Shown: piece after piece, positions 55,057-64,000 of the stretch
Layout of the letters: the number at the start of each line of letters is the position of its first letter
Position numbering within the stretch: the first letter of the stretch is position 1
Assembly (NCBI RefSeq): GCF_000745485.1
Contig: NZ_KN050693.1
Span: 535,995-599,994 of the forward strand
From: Methanobacterium veterum
Lineage (GTDB): Archaea; Methanobacteriota; Methanobacteria; Methanobacteriales; Methanobacteriaceae
Length of the DNA: 64,000 nucleotides
Direction of reading: 5' to 3'
The notes under the pieces: model-generated
What the model was told of the DNA's origin: nothing
What the model saw: the letters and a program-made list of their open reading frames with translations, nothing else
The model's database searches: none
Translations under genes and position numbers: made by a program

Positions 55057-55410
55057 TTACTCTTTTTTCCTTACTATTATTTCATCCCCATCTTTACATT
55101 TTTTAAACAGTTCTAAATTCTCTGTAATTTTTCCAATGTTATTTACTTCCGAAACAGGCTGTGAATTGCCGTAGAATATGCAAAAAGCGGGTCCTGGCGG
55201 CCAGTAACATATATCTCCTTCTTCTGTGGTTTTCGATGGGTTTTCATAGTCTAATTCAAGTGTCATGTCAAAGTATACTTCTTCAAGATAGGTATGTGCA
55301 GTTCCGGGAAGTGGAAATGTTTCATATAATTTTTTTGCAGTTTCAGGGTTTCTATCATCTAATTTTGCAGCAGCTTTACCTTTTCCTACTATTTCTATTT
55401 CAATTTCCAT
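55057..55410 (-). CDS. Cyclophilin-like fold protein
   Basis: 117 residues from ATG at 55410; AGGTGA overlaps the end of deoC, and the upstream GTG at 55419 is in the ribosome site. GDICYWPPGPAFCIFYG near 68-84 is the signature of the TM1367-type cyclophilin-like fold family (PF04126-type). Function unknown. Translationally linked to deoC. Confidence 0.8.
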   Translation of the reverse strand: MEIEIEIVGKGKAAAKLDDRNPETAKKLYETFPLPGTAHTYLEEVYFDMTLELDYENPSKTTEEGDICYWPPGPAFCIFYGNSQPVSEVNNIGKITENLELFKKCKDGDEIIVRKKE

Positions 55411-55415
55411 AATAT

Positions 55416-56120
55416 TCACCTTTTAGGTGGTTCCATTCCATGATTAAGTTTGAAGAGTTCTTCCATAATTTTAACACCTGAAGAGGTACCAATCCGTGTT
55501 GCGCCGGCTTTTACCATATCAAAGACAGTTTTTATACTTCTTATGCCTCCTGAAGCTTTGATACCCATTTGTGGTCCTACTGTTTTCCTAATTAAGACAA
55601 TGTCTTCCACTGTAGCTCCAGAGTGTCCAAAACCAGTTGAAGTTTTCACGAAATCTGCACCTGCGTCCTTGACTATCTCACATGCCAGAATTTTCTCTTC
55701 TTTTGTTAATAATGCTGTTTCAATGATTACTTTGACTATTTTACCCTCTGCTGCAGTGACAACTCCTTCTATATCTGTTTTCACAGTATCATTAAGTCCT
55801 GATTTAAGAGCGCCGATGTTCATTACCATATCAATTTCATCTGCTCCGTGCTGCAGTGCATCTTTAGTTTCAAAGAATTTAATTTTAGAAGTGTTTGCTC
55901 CTAGAGGAAAGCTTATAACAGTACAAATGTTCACATCCGATTCTTTTAAAAATTCTGTACATAGTTCAACATTTGCAGGGTTAACGCAGACTGAAGCGAA
56001 TCCATAGTTTTTTGCATCAATACATAATTTTTTTATGTCTTTTACTCGTGTATCGGCCTTTAAATTGGTGTGGTCGATGATTTTGGCGATTTTTTCTGGA
56101 GATTCTACTAAACTTATCAT
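55416..56120 (-). CDS. deoC: Deoxyribose-phosphate aldolase
   Basis: 234 residues. Cleaves 2-deoxyribose 5-phosphate to glyceraldehyde 3-phosphate and acetaldehyde, or runs in reverse. The Schiff-base Lys159 (DFVKTSTGF) and the proton-relay Lys130 ([11 protein letters not shown]) are present, along with [12 protein letters not shown] and GIKASGGIR. Overlaps the downstream cyclophilin-like gene. Start supported by position after an AT-rich upstream stretch. Confidence 0.95.
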   Translation of the reverse strand: MISLVESPEKIAKIIDHTNLKADTRVKDIKKLCIDAKNYGFASVCVNPANVELCTEFLKESDVNICTVISFPLGANTSKIKFFETKDALQHGADEIDMVMNIGALKSGLNDTVKTDIEGVVTAAEGKIVKVIIETALLTKEEKILACEIVKDAGADFVKTSTGFGHSGATVEDIVLIRKTVGPQMGIKASGGIRSIKTVFDMVKAGATRIGTSSGVKIMEELFKLNHGMEPPKR

Positions 56121-56163
56121 TTGAACACCATTTTATTTTTAAAGTTTCTTTCGAAATATAAAC

Positions 56164-56433
56164 CTACAATCTGGGATTTCCAACTAGATCTATACCTTTT
56201 TCGGTTATATTAATGTTTCTAATTGTTATAAAACCCTCATACACAGGTTTTATAAGAATATATCCCTTTTCATCTAAATAATCAATGTGAATTTTTAATT
56301 CATTTTTGTCGATTTTTGCTTCCAGATTTTCTATTAAAAATTCTTCTTTTACACCAGCATTACATCTTCTTCCCTGTTTATGGAGTACTTCTAAAATTTC
56401 CTGTCTGAGTTCATTATCACTCATATTTATCAT
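56164..56433 (-). CDS. Winged-helix-like small protein
   Basis: 89 residues. DNELRQEILEVLHKQGRRC and ENLEAKIDKNELKIHIDYLDEKGY, then a beta wing (IRNINITEKGIDLV), fit a winged-helix fold. Possibly a DNA-binding regulator. Start ATG at 56433 or 56424 (MSDNEL). Lies between deoC and elp3 on the same strand. Confidence 0.6.
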   Translation of the reverse strand: MINMSDNELRQEILEVLHKQGRRCNAGVKEEFLIENLEAKIDKNELKIHIDYLDEKGYILIKPVYEGFITIRNINITEKGIDLVGNPRL

Positions 56434-56456
56434 TAATTTTTGTGTTAATGATTAAT

Positions 56457-58097
56457 TTAAATCTTCTTTGCCATGTATGGGCCTAATTTTTCATACCCAA
56501 ATTTTCTGTAGTAGTTTCGAGCCCCTATTCCGCTTGTAACAAGTATCTTTTCCATGCCGTAGTCTTCAGATGCAACTCTAGCTGCTTCATTTAATAATGA
56601 TTCTCCATAGCCTAAATGCTGCCACTGACCCTCTTCTCTTTCACCAATAGACATCATCGAGCCGTAAACATGTAATTCCCGTATAAGTGCTGTTTTATCA
56701 TCTATCTCTTCCCTATGGGCATGTTCTGAGGGTATCCTTAACCTTAGGAACCCGATTAAGATATCCTTTTTAACATCTTCAAATGATAAAAAGATTTCAT
56801 CTCCTTCCCCGGCACGATATTTTTCCGTTAATAATTTCACGTTATCAATATCTGGGATTAAACCATGCGCTGCTTTATGTCCAACTTCTCTGCATCGAAT
56901 ACACTTGCAATTGACGTCTAAATCATGGAGTTTTTTGTATACAAGTTCACCAAGATTCGATTTTTTAACTCCTGCCTCGATTAGAGGAGAAGGTATGTCC
57001 CGCTGGATTCTCATGGTCCTGACCCATTTTGGAAGGTTCTTTTTAATCTGAGCTATCAGATCAACGGCTTCTTCACTTGTATATGGTTTATAATCTCCTT
57101 TTTCCCACATTTCATGGAGTTTTGAACCTTTAGTCACTAAACATGGGTAGATTTTAAGCATATCTGGTTTAAAGTGTTCATCTGAAAATAACCTTTTAAA
57201 TATTCTCAGATCTCTATCAAAATCGGCGAAAAGGCCAGGCATGAGGTGCATTGCTACTTTGATACCAGAATCCCTGAGTATCCTTGCAGATTCTATGGAG
57301 TCTTCTACTGTATGTCCGCGGTCAATCCGTTTGTATATATAATTGTAAATGGTCTGGACTCCAAGTTCGACCCTTGTAACTCCCATATTGAGCATTCTAT
57401 CAACATCCTGGGTTTTACAGTAATCTGGACGGGTTTCAAAAGTCATCCCAACGCATCGAACATTGGATTTTTCATTTTCACTTTGAACATCACTTAGGTA
57501 AACAAAATCAGTTGGGATTTCAATATTATCTGCTGCATTGGACCCTTTAAAATTTTCAGATGAAACTGATACATCTTTTACTCCAAAATCGTTCATAGCT
57601 TGAAGGCATTTGCTGACAAACCATTCTTGATAACACAGGAAATATGAAGGGAATGTCCCGCCCATTATAATTAATTCCACCTTGTCTAAAGGATGACCTA
57701 TGCTTTCAAGTTGAAGCAGGCGGTTGTACACCTGTAAATAAGGATCGAACTTAAACATTCTAGCCCGCAACGCTGCAGGTTCTTCTCCAGTATAACTCGG
57801 AGGGGCTACATCGCTTTCTGGGCAGTAAAGGCATCTTCCATGGGGGCATTTGTGTGGTTTGCACATTACTGCAACTATTGCAACACCAGATATGGTTCTT
57901 GTGGGCTTTTTTTGTATGATCCGTACTATTTTCTTTCTCTCATCAGGAGTTGCATTCTCCAGTATCAGTGAATTACTCATAAATTTTTCAAGCTTGTAGT
58001 CTCTGCAAGCCTTATGTTTTGCTTTCTCCAGATCTTTCTTTGTTTTAATTTTTCCCTCTATTATCTGGTTAATTATGAGTTTGCATGCATTTTCCAT
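56457..58097 (-). CDS. elp3: tRNA uridine-34 acetyltransferase Elp3
   Basis: About 546 residues. Radical SAM/KAT fusion: Cys84-x4-Cys89-x2-Cys92 in [18 protein letters not shown] and [12 protein letters not shown] of the radical SAM half, and a C-terminal GNAT domain ([22 protein letters not shown]). Adds acetyl/carboxymethyl to U34 of tRNAs. GGAG nine nucleotides before the ATG at 58097 is preferred over a TTG at 58112. Confidence 0.95.
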   Translation of the reverse strand: MENACKLIINQIIEGKIKTKKDLEKAKHKACRDYKLEKFMSNSLILENATPDERKKIVRIIQKKPTRTISGVAIVAVMCKPHKCPHGRCLYCPESDVAPPSYTGEEPAALRARMFKFDPYLQVYNRLLQLESIGHPLDKVELIIMGGTFPSYFLCYQEWFVSKCLQAMNDFGVKDVSVSSENFKGSNAADNIEIPTDFVYLSDVQSENEKSNVRCVGMTFETRPDYCKTQDVDRMLNMGVTRVELGVQTIYNYIYKRIDRGHTVEDSIESARILRDSGIKVAMHLMPGLFADFDRDLRIFKRLFSDEHFKPDMLKIYPCLVTKGSKLHEMWEKGDYKPYTSEEAVDLIAQIKKNLPKWVRTMRIQRDIPSPLIEAGVKKSNLGELVYKKLHDLDVNCKCIRCREVGHKAAHGLIPDIDNVKLLTEKYRAGEGDEIFLSFEDVKKDILIGFLRLRIPSEHAHREEIDDKTALIRELHVYGSMMSIGEREEGQWQHLGYGESLLNEAARVASEDYGMEKILVTSGIGARNYYRKFGYEKLGPYMAKKI

Positions 58098-58396
58098 TAT
58101 TATTTTCTCCAAAAAATAAGTATTTAAATTTTAAGATAATTTTAAGATAATCTCAAGTGTCTACTTTAATAAGTTTATAGACAACTGGTATAATATAATA
58201 GTTATGTATGTCTAATTTTTATTTTTTCCCAAAATGGGAAATAGTTTAACTGAATTAAATATTTTTTTATTGACTATTCATGAACTATTTGTTGGATTAG
58301 ACTTTAAAATAGTAAATTTTTTTTATAAGTTCAGTTCATATCTAAAATTAATTAATTCATACTCGGAAATTGCATGGATTATGACGGAGGTATTCT

Positions 58397-58741
58397 ATGA
58401 GCGAGGCTGTAAATAAAGTAACATTTAGTAAAGTCTGTGGGAATGAAGAATACAAACTTAAAGTTTTGAAAGATTTCGTTGAGATGAAAAATGATAGGGA
58501 AGGAATTAAAAGGGTCGATGTTTCTGCTGTAGGTGAAATTGGAAAGATAATTCATGAATTCTTTGAAGATAAAAATGATGAAAACCAGACCGTGAAAAAT
58601 GGTCAATTGATTTCATTAGACAAAGTTAATGGAAGTATTGAACCAGTCTCATATAAATTTAGAGGCATATCTTCTTTAAATAGTATTGAATCTGAGTTTG
58701 AACCGGTCTATAAATTTACAATTATCCTGGAAGAAACGTAA
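58397..58741 (+). CDS. Hypothetical protein
   Basis: 114 residues, GGAGG seven nucleotides before the ATG. Charged alpha/beta-looking protein (SEAVNKVTFSKVCGNEEYKL, then KRVDVSAVGEIGKIIHEFFEDK). No family recognised. A 60-codon frame ending inside the start is a shadow. Confidence 0.65.
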   Translation: MSEAVNKVTFSKVCGNEEYKLKVLKDFVEMKNDREGIKRVDVSAVGEIGKIIHEFFEDKNDENQTVKNGQLISLDKVNGSIEPVSYKFRGISSLNSIESEFEPVYKFTIILEET

Positions 58742-58769
58742 ATTTAATTACCAAGTGCTGAAAAAGAAT

Positions 58770-59858
58770 TTATTCATGGGGTTTAGTATCTAATACCTCT
58801 AAAACCCTCATTATGTCAGTTTTAGAGATTATTCCAACTAAATTTCCATTTTCAATGACTGGAAGTCTTCCAATATTGTTTTTAGTAATTTTTTCTAGAG
58901 TATTCATCGCAGGCTCGTCAGGGTTTGCTAAAATAAGTTTTTTAGTCATTATATTTCCAATAGGTGTATCCCTCTGATTTTCGGGTATCTTAGAAATGTC
59001 ATCGAAAGTAACGATACCAACAAGTTCTCCATGATCTTTTATGGGATAGCCCATGTGCCTTTGCTTGAACATGGTATTTAATGCCTCTGAAACAGAGGTA
59101 TCTGGAGTTAACGTATTTACATCTTTAGTCATGATATCTCTAACGCTGATTCCTTCGAGCTTTGATGAAATCATGACATTTTTATATTCTTGGTCTGCAC
59201 CTAAGTAAATGAATATGGCTATCAATATCAAAATAAAATTAAAAAATATGCCTAAGATAACCATTAAGATAGCGAACTGTTTTCCCACCGAAGCAGCAGC
59301 TTTAGTTGCTTTGGTATAACTCATTCTTTTTGCAAAAAAAGCTCTTAATACTCTTCCCCCATCCATAGGGAAAGCAGGAAGAAGATTAAAAAGTCCGAGT
59401 ACCAGATTAACTCCTAAAAAGTTAGCAAGAAACAGCGATAAATCTGCGGATGGAGTATTTGATATAAAAAATGAGTAAAAAGTTAAAGACCCTACTCCTC
59501 CAATAATTATAAGGCCTATAAAACAAGCTAACGCTATTATAATATTGGCAAGTGGCCCAGCAGCGGCTATTTTAAGTTCTTGATCTGGATCCTTAGGAAT
59601 CTCTTCCATTGCAGATACACCTCCAATGGGTAAGAGAACTATTTTGCCTACTTTAACTCCATATCTCTTTGCCACATAGGAATGGCTTAATTCATGTACA
59701 ACAACTGTTACAAATAGTAATGTGATTAAAAATGCGATATATGTAGATATTATTCCTAAAAAGGCTATAAAATATATAAAAAGCATTAATAATAAAAATG
59801 AAATGTGCAGTTCCACAGGGATTCCAAAGGCGCTGAATATTTTAAATGAAGACTTCAT
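58770..59858 (-). CDS. Site-2 protease (M50) with CBS domains
   Basis: 362 residues. Zinc metalloprotease HExxH (His55, Glu56, His59 in HELSH), second motif FPMDGGR (Asp166), six membrane helices, then two CBS domains (about 236-355: IMTKDVNTLTPDTSV, RLPVIENGNLVGIIS). Archaeal M50 of SpoIVFB type whose activity is thought to be regulated by adenine nucleotides through CBS. Substrate unknown. Confidence 0.93.
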   Translation of the reverse strand: MKSSFKIFSAFGIPVELHISFLLLMLFIYFIAFLGIISTYIAFLITLLFVTVVVHELSHSYVAKRYGVKVGKIVLLPIGGVSAMEEIPKDPDQELKIAAAGPLANIIIALACFIGLIIIGGVGSLTFYSFFISNTPSADLSLFLANFLGVNLVLGLFNLLPAFPMDGGRVLRAFFAKRMSYTKATKAAASVGKQFAILMVILGIFFNFILILIAIFIYLGADQEYKNVMISSKLEGISVRDIMTKDVNTLTPDTSVSEALNTMFKQRHMGYPIKDHGELVGIVTFDDISKIPENQRDTPIGNIMTKKLILANPDEPAMNTLEKITKNNIGRLPVIENGNLVGIISKTDIMRVLEVLDTKPHE

Positions 59859-60058
59859 AACATCACTATATTATTATGATCCCATCAAGTTAATAAAATT
59901 ATATTTCCTAAAAATAATTAATTTAAATTTTAAATAGATTTTTGAGGTATATTCTAAATTTAAGGAATATAAGCTGTTAATAATAATTATACTACGGTTA
60001 TATTGTGCACTCATAAAAAATATATGCTTTAAAAAATAGACTAAAAACAGGTGTATTT

Positions 60059-60352
60059 ATGAAAGTAAGCGAGTTAATGGGTAGAAAAGTCCTGGATAAA
60101 AATGCAATGGAAATCGGCAAGGTATCTGATGTTGATTTGATGCCAAAAGAAGGTATTATAGATACAATCACGATATCTACTGGTGAGGTGTGGGTTAGAA
60201 ATAGAACTTTTGAAATTAAACCCAGTGACATTCAACAGGTAGGGGACTATCTAATCTTAAATCTTGAAGAAGCTGAAATAGAAGGAATATTTGAAGAAGA
60301 AGAGGAAAAAGCTCCTGAAAAGACAAGATTAACTCTTACTAAAGATGATTGA
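60059..60352 (+). CDS. PRC-barrel domain protein
   Basis: 97 residues. MKVSELMGRKVLDKNAMEIGKVSDVDLMPKEG broken into strands, then EVWVRNRTFEIKPSDIQQVGDYLIL: PRC-barrel small beta-barrel. Family binds other proteins or RNA in ribosome or photosynthetic assembly. Acidic tail. AGGTGTATTT precedes the ATG. Followed by a DUF2098 gene. Confidence 0.85.
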   Translation: MKVSELMGRKVLDKNAMEIGKVSDVDLMPKEGIIDTITISTGEVWVRNRTFEIKPSDIQQVGDYLILNLEEAEIEGIFEEEEEKAPEKTRLTLTKDD

Positions 60353-60386
60353 TGTTTAAATCTATTAACTGTAAGGGGGTTAAATA

Positions 60387-60686
60387 ATGGAAGTTTCAGA
60401 TTCCTGCGGTAAACCTATAATGAAAGGTTCCTATGTTATATATAATGGAACTGGCACAATTGGTAAAGTTATTGACATTAAAACTGAAAATGAAGCTACC
60501 TGGGCAAAATTAGAAGATACAGATCTCTGGTATAAAAGCAATTATTTGCAGGCCATTGAAAAAATAGAAAAAAATGGACTTAAAAAAGAATCCAGAGAAG
60601 ACATCAAAGAAAAACTTAAAAACAGGAAGAAACTAGTTGATGAAGATATCGATATGAGCTCAGAACTTTGTGACGGTGGAGGATAA
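60387..60686 (+). CDS. DUF2098 protein
   Basis: 99 residues, a beta-barrel-like small domain (IMKGSYVIYNGTGTIGKVIDI, then TWAKLEDTDLWYKSNYLQAI) typical of DUF2098, known mainly from methanogens. AGGGGG ribosome site. Probably co-transcribed with the PRC-barrel gene (34 bp gap). Confidence 0.88.
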   Translation: MEVSDSCGKPIMKGSYVIYNGTGTIGKVIDIKTENEATWAKLEDTDLWYKSNYLQAIEKIEKNGLKKESREDIKEKLKNRKKLVDEDIDMSSELCDGGG

Positions 60687-60843
60687 ATTATATCCTTCAA
60701 AAATAGTTTTGCTCTATTAATTAATTTTTTTACCGTAATTATGCCGCTTATTTTTTGTAATTTAATAATATACAAAAAAGAAGTAATTAACTCATTCTTT
60801 AAAGCGATTATAATTTAATATAAAATTTGACAACATGTCAAAT

Positions 60844-61365
60844 TTATTTTAGTCGTATTTTATAAGTTTTATAGACAAGTACTTTTAAATTTCTCATTTT
60901 TCTTTCTATACTGTGTCTTTCTTCCCTTGCTTTTGTGTATAACTCTACATATTTATCATGGTCTTCAGTTACTTTTCTGTGACTTTTTTTCATATCTGCA
61001 TGTAGTTTCATAAGACATTTTTTAATTATTTCGTCTTTTTCATGATTTAACTCGGTTAGGGTTTCATTTTTTTCAGATATCAATGTTTTAATTGTTGTAT
61101 GGCGTTCTTCAAGATCATTTAATTTAATTTTTGTAGTCTCAATATCTTTAAGACTTGAATCACTGTTATTTTCTTTTAAATTATCTTTAAGATATTTAAG
61201 CTCCTCTTCTGTGCGTGTAATATTATTTGTGGTAATTGTGTCTTTATTCTCAAGATTATTTAATTCATTTTGATAGATGCTTATTTGATCATCTATTCTT
61301 TTAACTTCTTCTGTTTTGCCAGCAGATTCTAAAAATTCGCTTAAATATTCGTCTATACTGTCTAT
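60844..61365 (-). CDS. Coiled-coil protein without a standard start codon
   Basis: Open frame of 173 codons to the stop at 60844. Highly helical and charged (DEYLSEFLESAGKTEE; EEELKYLKDNLKENN; ERHSIERKMRNLK). The only canonical start inside is a TTG at 61083 without a ribosome site; upstream, GGAG at 61374-61377 lies eight nucleotides before an ATA at 61365 that would give IDSIDEYLSEF. Either ATA (or another non-AUG) is used, or an original ATG was mutated and the gene is dying, or a base is misread. Confidence 0.55.
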   Translation of the reverse strand: MDSIDEYLSEFLESAGKTEEVKRIDDQISIYQNELNNLENKDTITTNNITRTEEELKYLKDNLKENNSDSSLKDIETTKIKLNDLEERHTTIKTLISEKNETLTELNHEKDEIIKKCLMKLHADMKKSHRKVTEDHDKYVELYTKAREERHSIERKMRNLKVLVYKTYKIRLK

Positions 61366-62238
61366 GTTAACATCTCCATTCTATTAAAAGTTAAAAACAA
61401 TATAAAATCAAAAATCGAAATTTCCATTTTAACTTCTATTTATAATTTTTGTTCTGCAATTATTGTATTGTACTTTGAAAGATATAAAGACTTATCAAAA
61501 ATTTCACATTATTGCATTAAAATTATTTTTTAAGTATAATATTAATTTTACATGTGTTTATATATTATATAATTCGTAAAATTTAGTTAATTAAGAATCT
61601 AACTTTTCATGGGAGTATTAAGATATAACAAGGGTTAAAATAACTTATTAAAAAGAATTTGATAGTGGTAAATAAAATTTCATTATGGTGTAATATAAAT
61701 TAAAATGATTTTAATGGGTTAATATGGCTGAGAATAAATAGGAATATAATAAAACTTTATAACCCCACGATGTTTTTGTTATTTTGATATTAATGCACTG
61801 TTTAAGTGCTTTTTACCGGGAATAATTGTAGTTTAAGCCTGATTTACTGAGATCGTACGTTAAAATTGAATAGGGGTTTATGTAAAAAGATAGTTAAACG
61901 TGGATAAATAGTAATTGAGGATATGTTCTATGTAGAATTGGGACGGATATAGGTAAAAAAGAGTTTATAATAAATTATTTTCAGGTATAATTGACAAAAA
62001 TTAAAGAAATTTCATTTGTTTTACATTAAATTTAATTAGAGTATGTATATTTTTTTAAATTAAGATTATTTTCTTTTTAATAGGGGTCTAATTCAATTTT
62101 TTAAAAAGTTTCCTTAAAAATGGATTTTATAGGTATCGGTAATTAGTTTATATTTATACATAAAAAACATAATAATTAGTATTAATTATGCTTTAAATAG
62201 TAAGCTTTAAAAATAAATTAAAATAAACTAATCTATGA
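61366..62238. other. AT-rich intergenic region, about 870 bp
   Basis: No open frame with a ribosome site and no strong hairpin are seen. TATA-like stretches near 61555-61570 and 62160-62230 may serve flanking genes. Confidence 0.4.
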
Positions 62239-64000
62239 ATGCTTAGTATAATAATCCCAACATACAATGAGGAGTGTTATCTCCCTAAATTACTTCAAAG
62301 TATAAAAGATCAGAATTTCAAAGATTATGAAATTATTGTAGCGGATGCTAAATCCACGGATAAAACAAGAGAAATCGCAGAATCATTCGGATGTAAAGTT
62401 GTAGATGGCGGATCTCCTGCTGTGGGTCGAAATAAAGGGGCTGAAGTAGCAGAAGGGGAATATTTATTGTTTCTGGATTCTGATGCAATATTAACAGAAG
62501 GATATCTAGAATCTGCGTTAAATGAATTTATTGAAAATGATCTTGATATTGGTATAACTCAATTAGTTCCTATTAGTGATAGTAAGAAAGATAAAATATT
62601 ACATGACTTTGCCAACTTCTTTATGAAACTTGTAGAGTCAATAAAGCCCCATGGTGCAGGCTGCTATGGAATTTTAACCAAGAAAGATATCCATGAGGAA
62701 GCAGAAGGATTTAATGAATGTCTTGATTTTGGAGAAGACAGTGATTATATAGAACGGATAGGGAAAATACACTCTTTTAAGGTGCTAAGGGATCCTAAAC
62801 TTCTTATATCTACAAGAAGGCTTGAAAAAGAAGGGCTTAAAAGCCTGGCGTTAATTTATGCAAAGAGTACCCTGTACGACTTCATGGGCAAGAAAATTAC
62901 AGCCGGTGAATTAAACTATACCTTTGGACATTCCAAAGAAAAGAAAAAGAAGATACTTTATTCTGTATGTGGGGAAGGAATGGGCCATGCTATCCGAAGT
63001 TCAGTAATGATTAAACATCTGTTAAAGGAAAATGATGTGGTTATTTTTGCTGGAGGGAGAGCATTTAAATATCTTTCAGAAAAATTCGATGATGTATATT
63101 ATATAGAAGGGCCTAACACCGTTTACAGTGGAAATAATGCGCAGTATAAATCTACATTCTTTTCTGTAGTTAAAGACCTTCCAAAAAGTTTAAAATTTAA
63201 TATTAAACTGCTTTATAATATCGCCCGGGCTTTTAAACCGGATATTATAGTTTCTGATTTTGAGGCATTCTCCAACATTTTAAGTAAACTACTTGGAATA
63301 CCCCTTATTAGTCTTGATAATATACATGTTATTACTCAGTGTAAATTAGACCTCCCTGAACGGTATTTAAGTGAAAAGATAGTGGCTGGGGGAGTTATAC
63401 GTTTATTTATAAACAGGCCTAAGTGTTATTTAATTACAACATTTTTCTATCCTGAAATTAAAAATAAGGAGAAAGTAGAGTTATTCCCTCCTGTGCTTAG
63501 AGAAGAAATTTTAAATCTTAACCCTGTAAATGGTAACCATGTGCTTGTTTATCAAACAAGTGATTCTAATTTAGAGCTTATTTCTACATTAAAATCTATT
63601 AATGAAGAATTTGTAATTTATGGTTTTAATATGGAAAAAGAAGATGGAAATCTTCACTTCAGGAAATTTAATGAAAACCAGTTCTTCAAAGACTTTGAAT
63701 CGTGTAAAGCAGTGGTTTCTAATGGTGGATTTACTTTGATAAGTGAATCAATGTATCTTAAAAAGCCAATATTTTGTATTCCTGTAAAGAAACAGCCAGA
63801 ACAGACTGTTAATGCGATGTATATCGAAAAACTGGGCTATGGTGAATTCCATGAATTATTAACTAAAGAAAACTTTGAAAATTTCTTGGATAAGTTAGAT
63901 GTGTACCGTGAATCACTTAGTTCATTTAAACATGATAGAAATCAGGAAATTTTCCAGGCTTTAAATGACGCAATTGAAAAATATTCTAAGGAATATTCAC
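62239..64000 (+). CDS. Two-domain glycosyltransferase: GT2 fused to MJ1255-type GT (3' end outside window)
   Basis: Runs from the ATG at 62239 to the right edge without a stop. Residues 1 to about 235 are a family-2 glycosyltransferase (SIIIPTYNEE, LDSDAIL, DFGEDSDYIERI). From about 236 a second domain begins with KKILYSVCGEGMGHAIRSS, the motif of the MJ1255 / UDP-glucuronosyltransferase-like family, then PDIIVSDFEAFS and NGGFTLISESMYLKKP. Such fusions are involved in surface-glycan assembly. No ribosome site is obvious. Not a shadow: codon pattern is clean over 587 codons. Confidence 0.85.
   Translation, partial: MLSIIIPTYNEECYLPKLLQSIKDQNFKDYEIIVADAKSTDKTREIAESFGCKVVDGGSPAVGRNKGAEVAEGEYLLFLDSDAILTEGYLESALNEFIENDLDIGITQLVPISDSKKDKILHDFANFFMKLVESIKPHGAGCYGILTKKDIHEEAEGFNECLDFGEDSDYIERIGKIHSFKVLRDPKLLISTRRLEKEGLKSLALIYAKSTLYDFMGKKITAGELNYTFGHSKEKKKKILYSVCGEGMGHAIRSSVMIKHLLKENDVVIFAGGRAFKYLSEKFDDVYYIEGPNTVYSGNNAQYKSTFFSVVKDLPKSLKFNIKLLYNIARAFKPDIIVSDFEAFSNILSKLLGIPLISLDNIHVITQCKLDLPERYLSEKIVAGGVIRLFINRPKCYLITTFFYPEIKNKEKVELFPPVLREEILNLNPVNGNHVLVYQTSDSNLELISTLKSINEEFVIYGFNMEKEDGNLHFRKFNENQFFKDFESCKAVVSNGGFTLISESMYLKKPIFCIPVKKQPEQTVNAMYIEKLGYGEFHELLTKENFENFLDKLDVYRESLSSFKHDRNQEIFQALNDAIEKYSKEYS

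Noticed and set aside
58234..58416. 60-codon frame upstream of the 58397 gene
   Set aside because: Overlaps the better supported start with GGAGG and has no ribosome site of its own.

Overview
The window looks like the chromosome of a methanogenic archaeon of the order Methanobacteriales, most likely Methanobacterium (inferred from gene content, not from a database search). Diagnostic genes are FO synthase subunit CofH (coenzyme F420), two methanofuran biosynthesis genes (mfnD-like, mfnF-like), RFAP synthase (tetrahydromethanopterin), a homoaconitase small subunit (coenzyme B), CDP-archaeol synthase, a tetraether-synthase-like radical SAM enzyme, an HMf-type histone and a DUF2098 protein. The DNA is AT-rich, ribosome binding sites are mostly GGAG/GGTGA-like, and AT-rich TATA-like boxes precede several genes.

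Layout. 1-7.6 kb: 3' end of a divergent PEP-synthase-like gene, hisA, truA, a sugar nucleotidyltransferase and an atypical phosphohexomutase, with two MITE-like repeats. 7.9-12.0 kb: a compact four-gene carotenoid cluster (CruF-type hydratase, CrtI, CrtB, UbiA-family elongase) matching a C50 bacterioruberin-type pathway, followed by a Rieske protein and a GCS2-family gamma-glutamylcysteine-ligase-like gene. 14.6-22.1 kb: M20 peptidase, PAP2 phosphatase, bacterial-type RsgA, a DUF460 RuvC-like protein that seems to start at CTG, DUF5654 and CPBP membrane proteins. 22.6-27.9 kb: wecB and wecC (UDP-ManNAc(A) synthesis) with unusual 5' structure, including four 66-bp tandem repeats that end exactly at the wecC start codon, then methanofuran genes. 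28.0-30.3 kb: three tandem paralogous secreted proteins with a carboxypeptidase-like HxxE motif. 30.4-38.8 kb: small membrane proteins, a single-domain response regulator, then carS / tes-like / RFAP synthase / hacB / zinc protein / pcm / methylthiotransferase.

39-47.3 kb: two tandem zinc-ribbon membrane proteins, a frameshifted zinc-ribbon gene, tRNA-Phe and tRNA-Val, a GerW/DUF2953 pair like Bacillus ytfJ/ytfI, an HTH regulator divergent from a two-gene glutamate-synthase-like operon without a glutaminase gene. 47.5-51.5 kb: a gene-poor stretch with two candidate structured RNAs, a 24-residue hydrophobic micro-ORF with a very strong ribosome binding site, rubrerythrin, histone, and a 58-residue membrane protein. 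51.5-52.8 kb: a high-GC DUF815 ATPase that looks recently acquired from Firmicutes. 53.3-61.4 kb: cofH, deoC, elp3, a CBS site-2 protease, PRC-barrel and DUF2098 genes, and a coiled-coil gene with no standard start codon. The window closes inside a GT2 plus MJ1255-type two-domain glycosyltransferase.

The strongest candidates for something not routinely described are the C50 carotenoid cluster in a strict anaerobe, the 66-bp leader repeats of wecC, the MITE family, the strong two-hairpin RNA near 48.1 kb, the micro-ORF/structured-RNA unit near 49.1 kb, and the triplicated secreted metallohydrolase-like family. All functional calls rest on motif recognition by eye.
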